DNA of 64,000 nucleotides, taken from contig OZ038462.1 in the NCBI GenBank assembly GCA_964036295.1, positions 13,254,440 through 13,318,439 of the forward strand. Direction: 5' to 3'. The DNA comes from Plumapathes pennacea (Eukaryota; Cnidaria; Anthozoa; Antipatharia; Myriopathidae). Positions 22,601 through 33,040 of the stretch are shown here, piece by piece. A program made the position numbers and the translations under genes. A model generated the notes under the pieces. The model did not search any database and was not told the origin of the DNA. It worked only from the letters and a program-made list of their open reading frames with translations. How positions within the stretch are numbered: the stretch's first letter is position 1; every line of letters begins with the position of its first letter.

Positions 22601-23610
22601 TCTGGAGTCTTTTCATTTAATTCCTTTTTTGCCTTGGCTGCTGGTCCACTCTCGAAGGACATGGCAATTCTGTCACGCTGCCGTGCACTGAATGACTGCC
22701 GGTTGCCTATTCTCTACCAAAAAAAGGATTTATGTGTTCATAAATCATACAAACTACTGTCATTGCACGCATGTGAAATATACTAAATCCTGTTTTGTGT
22801 TTATTCTCCAACTTTTTTTATTGTCTTGTTATGTGCACTACAATATTATAATTTATACAATTGTGAAAAACTGCATATTTTTTTCTGTTCTTAGTAATAA
22901 CTATTTTATTTCATTAATGAATGTTTGTTCATGACTTCATTCACGACTGTATGTAACAGAATTATACAGTCATGCAGGTACATCAAGTTTGTATGTATGT
23001 ATGTAACTTTCATTTATGATGTTGTTTTGTTTGTATGTATACTGTATGCATATGTTAACATACATGTATGGTGGTTCTGTTTTAATATATTACAGTTATA
23101 GTATTCATGTATGTATATGCACTTATTGAATATATACATGTGCTATAGGTGTTCCATTATCTGCCACCTGTGACATAAAATGAAGTGATCTTTCCCCAGT
23201 GGCTTCTCGTCAGTTGTAATTATGTTAATTACCTGATGAGAGATGTGTTCCGCCATTGTCCCTCTATGTTCTCCTTGACTTTTCGCAATATGCTTCTTCT
23301 TGCAGCCTTTTTCTCAGCAATTGCTTTTTTTTCATTTCCAGGTTTGTGTCATGGACTTCAGTGAGTGCTTCAGCAAATGAAATGCCACCAGACACACTTT
23401 GAAACACAGGATTTATGCTGTCGTACAGAGATTTGGCAGTTTCTTTGATCCGACTTAGAAGCTTTGTTGTCATTCCCTTGACCAGTTCCCTCGTTTTGAC
23501 AAAGCGATTCTCCTTGGCTCGTTTCTGTAGTCGTGGAGACCTTACTGGAAATAAAGCTTGCACTTCTGGATAGGTTTGGTGACATCCTTTACAGTCAAAT
23601 AATGTGTATG
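19691..23610 (-). pseudogene. Arm 1: unrecognised spliced gene fused behind Helitron Rep
   Basis: Mirror copy of the gene at 33022-36940. Inferred exons on the minus strand are 23610-23233, about 22711-22390 and 22162-19691. The main ORFs are 22035-21613 and 21649-19643. The second contains FFKGDGPAVAFETGQEKGGH, FFCSVCGMHA, RLGRPKPLKGIKKDELMEEL, CEPMHDLSSHISNLLEELP and SNAENEERIFNVIKG. Overlapping frames show the same frameshifts as arm 2. Beyond 19691 the frame runs into unrelated DNA and stops at 19643. The function is not recognised; scattered D/D/E positions leave a DDE transposase possible. Confidence 0.5.
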
Positions 23611-24911
23611 TAGCAAATGATGCAAGTGACATTGTTTCAAATTCTTTCCTTTCGGGTCGTTTTGGGTACATTTGAAGAATACCAACTATAAACACTTCTG
23701 TACTGTTTGGTGGAAGCTCATCTGGTTCATCTTTTGGTTTTACAATTCTAACTCGCTTAGCTGGTGGTTTACAATTGATAGATACTGTGTCTCGAGAAGA
23801 ATCTACTAGTGGTAGACCAGTTATTCTGAAGACTGCTTCTTGTGCACTGAGTTCTCTTTCACGTAGGATTGGAGATCCAAGTTGAGAATGTTGTTTACGG
23901 AAACTCATGTTTTGAGATTGTTTAAGTTGCTGAATTGTTTCATAGATTGCAAGCCTTAGTTGTGCTGGTTCTGATTTGCATATGTAAGAACAGACATAAA
24001 CAGCTATGCTATAGGTGCAACCAACAAACTGAATATCCATGTTGGCCTTCCATACCTTTAACACAGTTGAATTATAAGCATTGGCACAAGTAGCATTAAC
24101 ACTTCTTTTTGTTTCATAGAAATTTGCAGAAGATAGTGGATCGATGTTTGGTTTGATGCGAGTTTCTGAACAAGATTTTCTTGGGTAATTGAATTTACAC
24201 AATTTTGGTCCTTTCTTGCAGTTGGTGGTGTGTCTGTGTATTTGAAGTTGTTCCACAAGGTTTTTCAGTTCATTGTCATTGTTTGATATTTCAGTACATA
24301 CATACTTGTCAATGAATTCTGATAGCTTTCTACTTCCTTCAGCTTGTGCTATATTAGGAGCTTGTTTTATCCACAGAAAAATATGCAGTGAGGACTGCCT
24401 CTGGCCTGAAACTCTACTCTAGTGAAATAGTCTGTAATTTCATCAAGTGGTTTTGATTTACCTTTTAGAACATATCTGAAAAATGCTTTCCATTGTTTAA
24501 CATAGTGACGTGCTGTCATTGCTGGGTTTGATCTTACAAAGTCATTGTTTGATGCAGAGATCTTTACATTTCCTGTGTTATCTAATTTCAAAAATGCAAG
24601 AAGATCTTCCCAGTGACAGTTATTTGCACTGAGTGTTACAAACCATGTAGGTGGGCCAAGAGTTCTGAACTTTGCAAAAAGATCAAATAGAATATTTTTC
24701 CAGTAGGCACTTGTGCCTCATATTTGTTTCAAATGAACTGTCGTTAATGAAAGGTTCTGCTTTACCACTTTGAAAGTTTGATGCTGTAACGATGGTTTGG
24801 AGACTTATCAAGTGGGTGGAAAAGACAATCTTAATGCTATGGATATTTGACTTTGGAGCTTGTGTTGTTCAAAGACATTTACTGCCCAAAAAAGATAACT
24901 TATGTCTTTTC
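23610..24911 (-). pseudogene. Arm 1: Helitron HUH Rep domain, broken
   Basis: Mirror of the Rep at 31720-33021. ORFs 24591-24367 and 24256-23264 carry FRYVLKGKSKPLDEITDYFT, a GSPH half of the HUH motif followed at once by a frameshift, and the tyrosine motif TYSIAVYVCSYICK. The start of the 24256 ORF lies in the middle of the domain, so it is not a real gene start. It ends in an in-frame fusion to foreign coding sequence at about 23610. Confidence 0.75.
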
Positions 24912-25057
24912 GCCAAAGAGGATTTTCATTCAAAAGCCTGGGTAAGTTTGTTCCGTGAGTTTTATAGGTCTTTGTTTATAAGCCAGTTTTTCTATATGGA
25001 TAAAGCCATGGGAAAGAGAGTTCTTCAGTCTTTTCATGGTTGAATATGTTTACAGGT

Positions 25058-25633
25058 TTAGAAGTTGCTTTTGGTAATTGAACAGTAGGAGTTGTTTCTA
25101 TTTTGTAGTATTTGTTCTACATTTTTGTCTGGTAATACATAATCTTTTGGCACAAAATATATCTCAGTATCAGTATCTAAACTCATGGAAACTGTATTTT
25201 CGTCAGAGTGGCTAACTTGAGGGATCACCTTTACGTCACTGTAGAGTGGATTGTTCAATTTTAACCACTGCAATGCTCGTTCGATTTTTGTTTTGTTAAC
25301 CACATTATCAATTGATATTTCCACAGGGTTGCTTGAATGTGAAAATGGCAGTACAATGATGTTATCACTTGCTGTGTTTGGTAGTTGTCCATACAGTTGT
25401 TGAACATCAACCGGAAAGTTTATTACCGTACCCTTTTCACCATATTGTCCACCTACTGGAAGACTGATGATGGTCAAAAATGGGTGGATGCGACAAATAA
25501 ATCTTTTCTCCAGAAAGTTTAGTTTAGTTAAACATGCTGGTGTTTCACCAGTAGCCATATTGTTATGGTTACTTTTTACAATAGGCTTTCTATTTTGTTC
25601 TTGTATTTTCGTTCTCACAAACAAACGCACCAA
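25058..25633 (-). CDS. Arm 1: Helitron DUF6570-like ORF
   Basis: A 191-residue ORF, identical in translation to the arm 2 copy at 30998-31573. It contains FICRIHPFLTIISLPVGGQY and a segment with NFPVDVQQLYGQLP. I associate this pattern with the DUF6570 region that precedes the Rep domain in Helitron proteins. No catalytic residues are known to me. It sits directly upstream of the Rep on the same strand. Confidence 0.6.
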   Translation of the reverse strand: MVRLFVRTKIQEQNRKPIVKSNHNNMATGETPACLTKLNFLEKRFICRIHPFLTIISLPVGGQYGEKGTVINFPVDVQQLYGQLPNTASDNIIVLPFSHSSNPVEISIDNVVNKTKIERALQWLKLNNPLYSDVKVIPQVSHSDENTVSMSLDTDTEIYFVPKDYVLPDKNVEQILQNRNNSYCSITKSNF

Positions 25634-26202
25634 GGGCTCTGTACTGGTTGTTTATTTGTTAAATAGGTCTTTAGTTTTCTTCTGAGAAGATTCTTCAAAT
25701 GAATACCATTATCTGTGAACTATTGGTAAATTAATAACGGAGGTCATATTTCAGTCACATTTCATTGTCATAATTTATGTCTAAAATGAAGCGGGTTTTC
25801 ACCATGCGCGAGGACTTCAAATACTCTGCAATTTTGGTTGTTGTTAGTTTGAATGTTGATCTTTTAAAGTATCGACTTTCTTTTTTGGGGTCTGTGAGAG
25901 TTTCTTCTAAAAACGCCAGCAAAACTGCTCGATTTCGCGCTAATGACGTTTCTCTCGCCGGTTATCGCGTGGATTGAAAAATACAACTTCATTTCTTTTA
26001 GGTACTTTCTATCAAAACTGTGACACCTCTGGTAACTCCGTCTTTCGTTGTTGAAAATAAAACTGATCTAATATCAGTTTTCTGCATGTAAACAAACGTT
26101 AAAAATTTGCATATATATCGCGAAAGGCGTCTCACTTTAGCAAGGCGAAACGTCGTCCTTTAAAATGATATGTAGGTGAATAAGCGTTTGATTAAGTAGT
26201 AA

Positions 26203-28949
26203 CAAGACAGGCCCGTGGCCAGTGCGCTTGTGACGTCATTAGTACAATGAATAGAGACACGCGGGGTCCCGGGAGAGGAACTTTTGTCGTGCGTTTATAT
26301 GCAAAAGATATTATAGCCGAGTCAGTTTTTGCACATGACGGATCCAAGAGCTCCCTTTATTTTTCTTGCCCTCTTTTCTTCTAATTTCGGTCAAACAGAT
26401 ATTCACGAAAAAGTGTATTATAATAATTGAAAGAAAACAATTATCGAAGGCCCCGTAGGAATATTCTTCGTTTGCAACAACCCAGTTTTCATTGCTTTCC
26501 GATGCACGTGACAGTACTTGTGTGACGCTTGCTATACAACCTGGCAACCTTTCAAGCTGACATGTTTTGTGGAGGAACTGTGTTGTCATTTTGTAATGGG
26601 ATTGACTGGGGAATACCCGACATCTTAAGTAGCTGTAAGACAGCGTAATAGCCTTATCTCATCTTCCCAGCGTGTGCATCATGTTCAAGTAGCTGTAATT
26701 GAAAGCTTTCAGACTTATCTCTGTAGCACATTAAAACATGACACTTCCCATGATGAAATTACTTCGTATGAAAAAGCCATCTCAGACGTTACTCATCCTA
26801 CATGTACAAGTCTGATCACTAATATGTTCAAGACTGCTATGCATTAAGCTTTAACGCAAAATTCTGGGTCGATACGAAATTAATCTCTATCGGAAGCTGC
26901 AGACGTTTGAATACCGTGACAACAAAGGCGTGCATCACGGGCTTGTGGAGCGAACATTACGGCTCGGATAGTCGGATATCAACCTTGAGCTTTTTGAAGA
27001 CTTCGAGGTATTCAGTGACAAATATTCTCGATGTAATCGCTGCCGGTCTTTCCTGCTTTTGTTAAAGCGGAAAGTGAGTGAAAGCTAAGTAGCTGATGAT
27101 TCGGGATTCCCCGTTCTATGATATTATGCTCGTGACATTTCATTGACAGATCTTGTATCTTAATCTCGCGTGATATTTGCCTCAAACCTATTAGTAATTC
27201 AATATCCTCAGACAATAAACAAAGAACCTTTATTATATACATACTGAGACATACTCACGAAAAAGTTACTGCACGCAAAACGAAGTTAAACGCCGACTTG
27301 TTCGTATGCGCCGCGCGTTACATAAAGCCGCAGAGTTTCCGACAAAGGGAGACGCTCTGCCCGCAGGGAAAAGTTCAAGTTCTATCAAGTTTCGACACGT
27401 CTTCTACTACTTATTCGATGTTCTTTCACACAAATATTGCTCAGAACACAGATACATTGGTTGAAGCGGTATCTATAATCGAGCATTTGCAAAACACAAC
27501 CCTTCGTACTTTACGGGGGTCCCGCTGGTAACACATCAAGCATTTGTGTACGGCTATTTTCAAGTCTTCCGACGCTTAAAAACAATGCAAGCCAAAATCG
27601 CTCTTAAAGTATGGCTTCCGTGCATCCAGAAAGCCAACCGATGATCGTTTTGTTTGGATCAACAACTGAAGGACCGGAATTTTTTTCTATATCCCTTGAC
27701 AGAGAAAACCCATTGTACTTGGTTCTGTGATTTTGATCTCTGAGTACGTCTGATCTTGCAATGCCTGTTTTTTTAACACATTTTAAAATACAAACGTATC
27801 TTAGCACCTCAGTTACTTTTGGCAATCTTCTTTTTGAGCTTCTAGCTTTCTCGCAGCGATGGTTTATTGATCCTAATTTTCTCTTTCCATTTCCATCTGT
27901 GGCTTTTTATTGTTTACATGTTGTTTACATGCACGTTCTCGGAACGCATTAGCATTGTGAAGTACGTAAGCTCGGGTATAATCATGAACTTTTGACGACT
28001 TTGGGACATTCTTTGAAATGTATTCTTGTATTAGTCGCCTGCTTTTTCTACTCTTGTTCAAAATGCGTGAAAGGTTATTCAAGGGTACGTGGCTTGGCTC
28101 ACGACTTCGTCTTGCAGGACTTCGGTTTTCTTTCACATAAACATTTGTGGGAATACAATAAAACTGAGCGAAGCGAGATCTACCAACGGTCACTTTTTCC
28201 TCAGCCATTTCCCAATTTTCAAATAATAACGCCATCTGTTCCACTGATTGTTTGACCTTCATGGCACCGAGCCAAAATGTCGCAACAACAACATAAATGC
28301 ACATAAATGCACAGCAGAGTGAAATTTTGATCCCAAACAAAAGCCAGATTTTCTGACGCTTTACTTGTATCAACAAGAATAATACAAAGTAAAAGAATAC
28401 AAAGTACCTTCAAGTTCACCCTCATACTAAACAGTTCCATATAATCCGGTATCAAGCGCTTGTCAAGAATCGCCGTCTTTACACAGGTTCTCGTCTTTGT
28501 ATGTCGAGCGGCTTCGTTCAGCTTGTTCCTTCAAGTTCTCAAGGTTCTGGATGTCAAATTCTTCGTACATTTCTGTACAGTTGTGCATAGTTATGCAGTT
28601 CATTGATAAGTTCATTGCATTTGCTTTCATGGCTTTCAATATGGCTTTTGAGGCTGAACGGACCGACCCAAGCCAAAACCGCTCAATGAAATTTAGTATG
28701 GGTCTACCGCAGCCGGCGTATGCGTTTGTAAGTAAGATGAGCGGTCCATAAAATGATCCACAGAGCCAACTAAGGCAAGCAACTTGCTGTCTTCAAAATG
28801 GCGAAACTGCTCGCCCGCCAAGTCACTTGATCACAACGTCATCACAAATCACATGATAATATGAACCAATCACCGCATGCAGATCTCTAACCCAGAAAAA
28901 TAAAAAAAATAAAAAATCGTTGCATTTTATAGCTTGTGACGTCACAAGC
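26203..28949. other. 2747-bp segment present in arm 1 only
   Basis: Arm 2 reads continuously AGTAGTAATAAACC across this point. Arm 1 has AGTAGTAA, 2.75 kb, then AATAAACC. The shared AA is compatible with a microhomology deletion in arm 2 or with an insertion in arm 1. The segment ends in the palindrome GCTTGTGACGTCACAAGC (28932-28949) and has GCTTGTGACGTCA near its start (about 26225). A minus-strand Helitron N-terminal relic inside it (27604-28455) favours deletion from arm 2. The part 26203-27603 holds no gene that I can support. Confidence 0.6.
27604..28455 (-). pseudogene. Helitron-associated N-terminal protein relic with 2A-like motif
   Basis: Three minus-strand frames follow each other. 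The first (28455 onward) has a signal-like start (MRVNLKVLCILLLCIILVDT). The second (to 27873) is basic, with clusters such as RSPARRSREP. The third, 27825-27604, has TKYNGFSLSRDIEKNSGPSV. The DIEKNSGP at 27670-27693 differs by one residue from the 2A consensus (DxExNPGP), which causes co-translational peptide separation. I recall the surrounding context as the N-terminal part of cnidarian Helitron polyproteins. A stop soon after (27604) ends the frame. Confidence 0.45.
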
Positions 28950-29164
28950 AATAAACCGATACTTTAACTTTTGAGTAATTTAGGGGGCACTGCTGTAAAT
29001 GCCTCCGCCTTTCAATCCACACTTTTGTGACACATTATAAGTGCAGACCGCGGTCACGCACGGGACTGTTCACTCCGGCGACAAAGAAACAAGCGGAAAA
29101 ATAGTCGCCACTAATTACGGTTTTCTAGAATGATGGAAATCATGAGTAACTGTGATACATATGA
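28950..29164. repeat. Spacer-proximal part of inverted arm 1 (215 bp)
   Basis: Reverse complement of 30216-30430 with several substitutions, for example near 28987 and 29095. It continues the large inverted repeat on the far side of the 2747-bp segment. The likely content is the Helitron's 5' non-coding end. Confidence 0.8.
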
Positions 29165-29552
29165 GTGTTTCCCCGCTTTTTGCATTCCAAAGCTCCCTAA
29201 CAACCAGCCAATTTGGAAATAAATTTTACGTTTACATCAATTGACTCAAGTTGTTAGGGAACTTATGATTGCGGTCTATTGTTACCTATTGTCACGTTAA
29301 GATATTCATGTGAACACTCTTTCAGCATGTGACAACCTCGTGCGAAAACAATTAAAATTCATAACGTCATTCGTTAAGAAATATTTAGTAACGCAACTCA
29401 TTTATTTTCTCTCCTTGAACCCATAACCTCTAGTTTTCAAATTATTTCCTACTTCATGAAATTCTTCTCTATCAACGGATCATTCACGTCAATTTCCTCC
29501 TCGCCTCTCTTCTTTCTTGTTATTCATAGCCTTAACAAAGTCATCATAAAAA
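29165..29552. other. Spacer between the inverted arms, left part
   Basis: AT-rich, no gene seen. It contains a short inverted pair, AGCTCCCTAACAAC (about 29191) with GTTGTTAGGGAACT-like sequence (about 29250). From about 29450 it may be degenerate Polinton sequence continuing from the relic at 29553-29966. Confidence 0.35.
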
Positions 29553-29966
29553 TTAATGAATCCTACAATTCTTACAAGATATCATTTTCCTGTTGTGTTC
29601 ACAAACAATTGAAGGCTTACAAATTTTGCATGAATTCTTACTAACACCATGATCACAGTCATATTTAACACTTTTTGGTGAAAATTTTAGCTCCTCTCTT
29701 CCAACACCTTCGGCTTTCCTTATCGCTTCTTCAAGAGTTTCTCTATTCATCTTCCATCTGCCTCTTATTTTAAGCTCTTTACCTTCTTCCATATCTGAAT
29801 TTGTCTAAAGTCGGCATCTTTCTTTGTTTTCTTAATCTCTTTAAGCCATTATTATTCTAAATCAATTTTCATTATGACGGGGGTTTCCCATTTTTGTGGT
29901 TACGTCATACTCCATTTTTAACGAGGTGTGCTAGCACAACTTGGGGTGGTGGCTCTGAAGGAACAA
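29553..29966 (-). pseudogene. Polinton left-end relic with SAP-like motif and Cys-His knuckles
   Basis: On the minus strand the terminus (TGTTCCTTC... at about 29966-29958, CACCCCA, then GTGCTAGCAC at about 29925-29940) leads to an ORF at 29792-29553. The ORF opens ELKIRGRWKMNRETLEEAIR, matching the SAP-like motif of copies B and D, and follows a broken MPTLDKF start. It then differs from those copies, with CDHGVSKNSCKICKP and CEHNRKMISCKNC, two zinc-knuckle-like repeats. It stops at 29553. The relic lies in the spacer of the giant inverted repeat, so a Polinton end is trapped between the Helitron arms. Confidence 0.6.
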
Positions 29967-29969
29967 TTC

Positions 29970-30115
29970 TACACTACTGCGAGAGAAACGTCATTCGCGT
30001 TAAATGACGGTACTCTCGTGCGTGACCGCAGTCTAACGAGTTACGAATTCTAAAACGGCGGGTGTGCTTCCTAAGCTACCCAAAAGGTAAAGGAACAACG
30101 TTACTTTATTATTGC
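29970..30115 (+). repeat. Diverged copy of Helitron subterminal sequence
   Basis: This stretch resembles parts of 30316-30435 and 30670-30700. Shared words include GCGAGAGAAACGTCATT, CGTGCGTGACCGC, and a later GTGCTTCCTAAGCTACCCAAAAG resembling GTGCTCCCTAAATTACTCAAAAG. It is probably an older copy of the same end. The remainder, 30116-30215, shows nothing recognisable. Confidence 0.4.
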
Positions 30116-30997
30116 TTATCAATTTCAAATTAGCTTAACATGATCAATCTGGCAGGAATAGAGACTCCGGAGCTGTTACGAAATATTCTACGGCACCACT
30201 GGTATGACTGATTTGTCATATGTATCACAGTTACTCATGATTTCCATCATTCTAGAAAACCGTAATTAGTGGCGACTATTTTTCCGATTGTTTCTTTGTC
30301 GCCGGAGTGAACAGTCCCGTGCGTGACCGCGGTCTGCACTTATAATGTGTCACAAAAGTGTGGATTGAAAGGCGGAGGCATTTACAGCAGTGCTCCCTAA
30401 ATTACTCAAAAGTTAAAGTATCGGTTTATTACTACTTAATCAAACGCTTATTCACCTACATATCATTTTAAAGGACGACGTTTCGCCTTGCTAAAGTGAG
30501 ACGCCTTTCGCGATATATATGCAAATTTTTAACGTTTGTTTACATGCAGAAAACTGATATTAGATCAGTTTTATTTTCAACAACGAAAGACGGAGTTACC
30601 AGAGGTGTCACAGTTTTGATAGAAAATACCTAAAAGAAATGAAGTTGTATTTTTCAATCCACGCGATAACCGGCGAGAGAAACGTCATTAGCGCGAAATC
30701 GAGCAGTTTTGCTGGCGTTTTTAGAAGAAACTCTCACAGACCCCAAAAAAGAAAGTCGATACTTTAAAAGATCAACATTCAAACTAACAACAACCAAAAT
30801 TGCAGAGTATTTGAAGTCCTCGCGCATGGTGAAAACCCGCTTCATTTTAGACATAAATTATGACAATGAAATGTGACTGAAATATGACCTCCGTTATTAA
30901 TTTACCAATAGTTCACAGATAATGGTATTCATTTGAAGAATCTTCTCAGAAGAAAACTAAAGACCTATTTAACAAATAAACAACCAGTACAGAGCCC

Positions 30998-31573
30998 TTG
31001 GTGCGTTTGTTTGTGAGAACGAAAATACAAGAACAAAATAGAAAGCCTATTGTAAAAAGTAACCATAATAATATGGCTACTGGTGAAACACCAGCATGTT
31101 TAACTAAACTAAACTTTCTGGAGAAAAGATTTATTTGTCGCATCCACCCATTTTTGACCATCATCAGTCTTCCAGTAGGTGGACAATATGGTGAAAAGGG
31201 TACGGTAATAAACTTTCCGGTTGATGTTCAACAACTGTATGGACAACTACCAAACACAGCAAGTGATAACATCATTGTACTGCCATTTTCACATTCAAGC
31301 AACCCTGTGGAAATATCAATTGATAATGTGGTTAACAAAACAAAAATCGAACGAGCATTGCAGTGGTTAAAATTGAACAATCCACTCTACAGTGACGTAA
31401 AGGTGATCCCTCAAGTTAGCCACTCTGACGAAAATACAGTTTCCATGAGTTTAGATACTGATACTGAGATATATTTTGTGCCAAAAGATTATGTATTACC
31501 AGACAAAAATGTAGAACAAATACTACAAAATAGAAACAACTCCTACTGTTCAATTACCAAAAGCAACTTCTAA
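30998..31573 (+). CDS. Arm 2: Helitron DUF6570-like ORF
   Basis: The same 191-residue protein as in arm 1: it opens MVRLFVRTKIQEQNRKPIV, has the RIHPFLTIISLPVGGQYGEK block at about residues 52-71, and ends CSITKSNF. In full Helitron proteins this region lies between an N-terminal part and the Rep domain, so this ORF is probably the middle of a once larger polyprotein. The ATG at 30998 is simply the first in the frame. No stop or frameshift lies inside it. Confidence 0.6.
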   Translation: MVRLFVRTKIQEQNRKPIVKSNHNNMATGETPACLTKLNFLEKRFICRIHPFLTIISLPVGGQYGEKGTVINFPVDVQQLYGQLPNTASDNIIVLPFSHSSNPVEISIDNVVNKTKIERALQWLKLNNPLYSDVKVIPQVSHSDENTVSMSLDTDTEIYFVPKDYVLPDKNVEQILQNRNNSYCSITKSNF

Positions 31574-31719
31574 ACCTGTAAACATATTCAACCATGAAAA
31601 GACTGAAGAACTCTCTTTCCCATGGCTTTATCCATATAGAAAAACTGGCTTATAAACAAAGACCTATAAAACTCACGGAACAAACTTACCCAGGCTTTTG
31701 AATGAAAATCCTCTTTGGC

Positions 31720-33021
31720 GAAAAGACATAAGTTATCTTTTTTGGGCAGTAAATGTCTTTGAACAACACAAGCTCCAAAGTCAAATATCCATAGCATTAA
31801 GATTGTCTTTTCCACCCACTTGATAAGTCTCCAAACCATCGTTACAGCATCAAACTTTCAAAGTGGTAAAGCAGAACCTTTCATTAACGACAGTTCATTT
31901 GAAACAAATACGAGGCACAAGTGCCTACTGGAAAAATATTCTATTTGATCTTTTTGCAAAGTTCAGAACTCTTGGCCCACCTACATGGTTTGTAACACTC
32001 AGTGCAAATAACTGTCACTGGGAAGATCTTCTTGCATTTTTGAAATTAGATAACACAGGAAATGTAAAGATCTCTGCATCAAACAATGACTTTGTAAGAT
32101 CAAACCCAGCAATGACAGCACGTCACTATGTTAAACAATGGAAAGCATTTTTCAGATATGTTCTAAAAGGTAAATCAAAACCACTTGATGAAATTACAGA
32201 CTATTTCACTAGAGTAGAGTTTCAGGCCAGAGGCAGTCCTCACTGCATATTTTTCTGTGGATAAAACAAGCTCCTAATATAGCACAAGCTGAAGGAAGTA
32301 GAAAGCTATCAGAATTCATTGACAAGTATGTATGTACTGAAATATCAAACAATGACAATGAACTGAAAAACCTTGTGGAACAACTTCAAATACACAGACA
32401 CACCACCAACTGCAAGAAAGGACCAAAATTGTGTAAATTCAATTACCCAAGAAAATCTTGTTCAGAAACTCGCATCAAACCAAACATCGATCCACTATCT
32501 TCTGCAAATTTCTATGAAACAAAAAGAAGTGTTAATGCTACTTGTGCCAATGCTTATAATCCAACTGTGTTAAAGGTATGGAAGGCCAACATGGATATTC
32601 AGTTTGTTGGTTGCACCTATAGCATAGCTGTTTATGTCTGTTCTTACATATGCAAATCAGAACCAGCACAACTAAGGCTTGCAATCTATGAAACAATTCA
32701 GCAACTTAAACAATCTCAAAACATGAGTTTCCGTAAACAACATTCTCAACTTGGATCTCCAATCCTACGTGAAAGAGAACTCAGTGCACAAGAAGCAGTC
32801 TTCAGAATAACTGGTCTACCACTAGTAGATTCTTCTCGAGACACAGTATCTATCAATTGTAAACCACCAGCTAAGCGAGTTAGAATTGTAAAACCAAAAG
32901 ATGAACCAGATGAGCTTCCACCAAACAGTACAGAAGTGTTTATAGTTGGTATTCTTCAAATGTACCCAAAACGACCCGAAAGGAAAGAATTTGAAACAAT
33001 GTCACTTGCATCATTTGCTAC
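31720..33021 (+). pseudogene. Arm 2: Helitron HUH Rep domain, broken in the HUH motif
   Basis: Rep initiates rolling-circle transposition by nicking DNA with tyrosines. Segments: GTSAYWKNILFDLFAKF, LGPPTWFVTLSANNCHWEDL, RYVLKGKSKPLDEITDYFTR, then QARGSPH at 32241. One missing base there, compared with the third copy, destroys the HUH motif, and the frame stops at 32264. ORF 32375-33367 resumes with HRHTTNCKKGPKLCKFNYPR and the catalytic pair in YSIAVYVCSYICK (Tyr 87 and 91 of that ORF). The same break occurs in arm 1. Helitron homology ends at residue 216 (SLASFAT), where foreign coding sequence continues in frame. The upstream border near 31720 is approximate. Confidence 0.8.
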
Positions 33022-33040
33022 ATACACATTATTTGACTGT
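32970..33040 (+). other. Helitron Rep/foreign gene fusion junction
   Basis: The arms and the third Helitron copy (39545-39356, minus) agree up to the codons for SLASFAT. After that the third copy goes on with NFKASSTSKK towards PIF1, whereas the arms read YTLFDCKGCHQTYPEV. The switch at about 33021 keeps the reading frame. It could be a capture junction or a splice relic, since GTAAAG occurs at about 33038. Confidence 0.6.

Larger units (their letters stand above)
19691..29164 (-). mobile_element. Chimeric Helitron, inverted-repeat arm 1
   Basis: Positions 19691-26202 (6512 bp) are the reverse complement of 30429-36940 (6512 bp), and 28950-29164 (215 bp) of 30216-30430. The segment 26203-28949 has no counterpart in arm 2. 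Coordinate x in the main arm pairs with 56631-x, with no net indel. Few differences are visible: one residue over the 330-residue ORF and about three over the 668-residue ORF. On the minus strand the arm reads: relic N-terminal Helitron protein, DUF6570-like ORF, HUH Rep, then an unrelated spliced gene in place of the helicase. Confidence 0.85.

Noticed and set aside
22310-22786. 158-residue plus-strand ORF in arm 1 (mirror 33845-34321)
   Set aside because: It lies antisense to inferred exon b and introns of the fused gene and has no recognisable motif.
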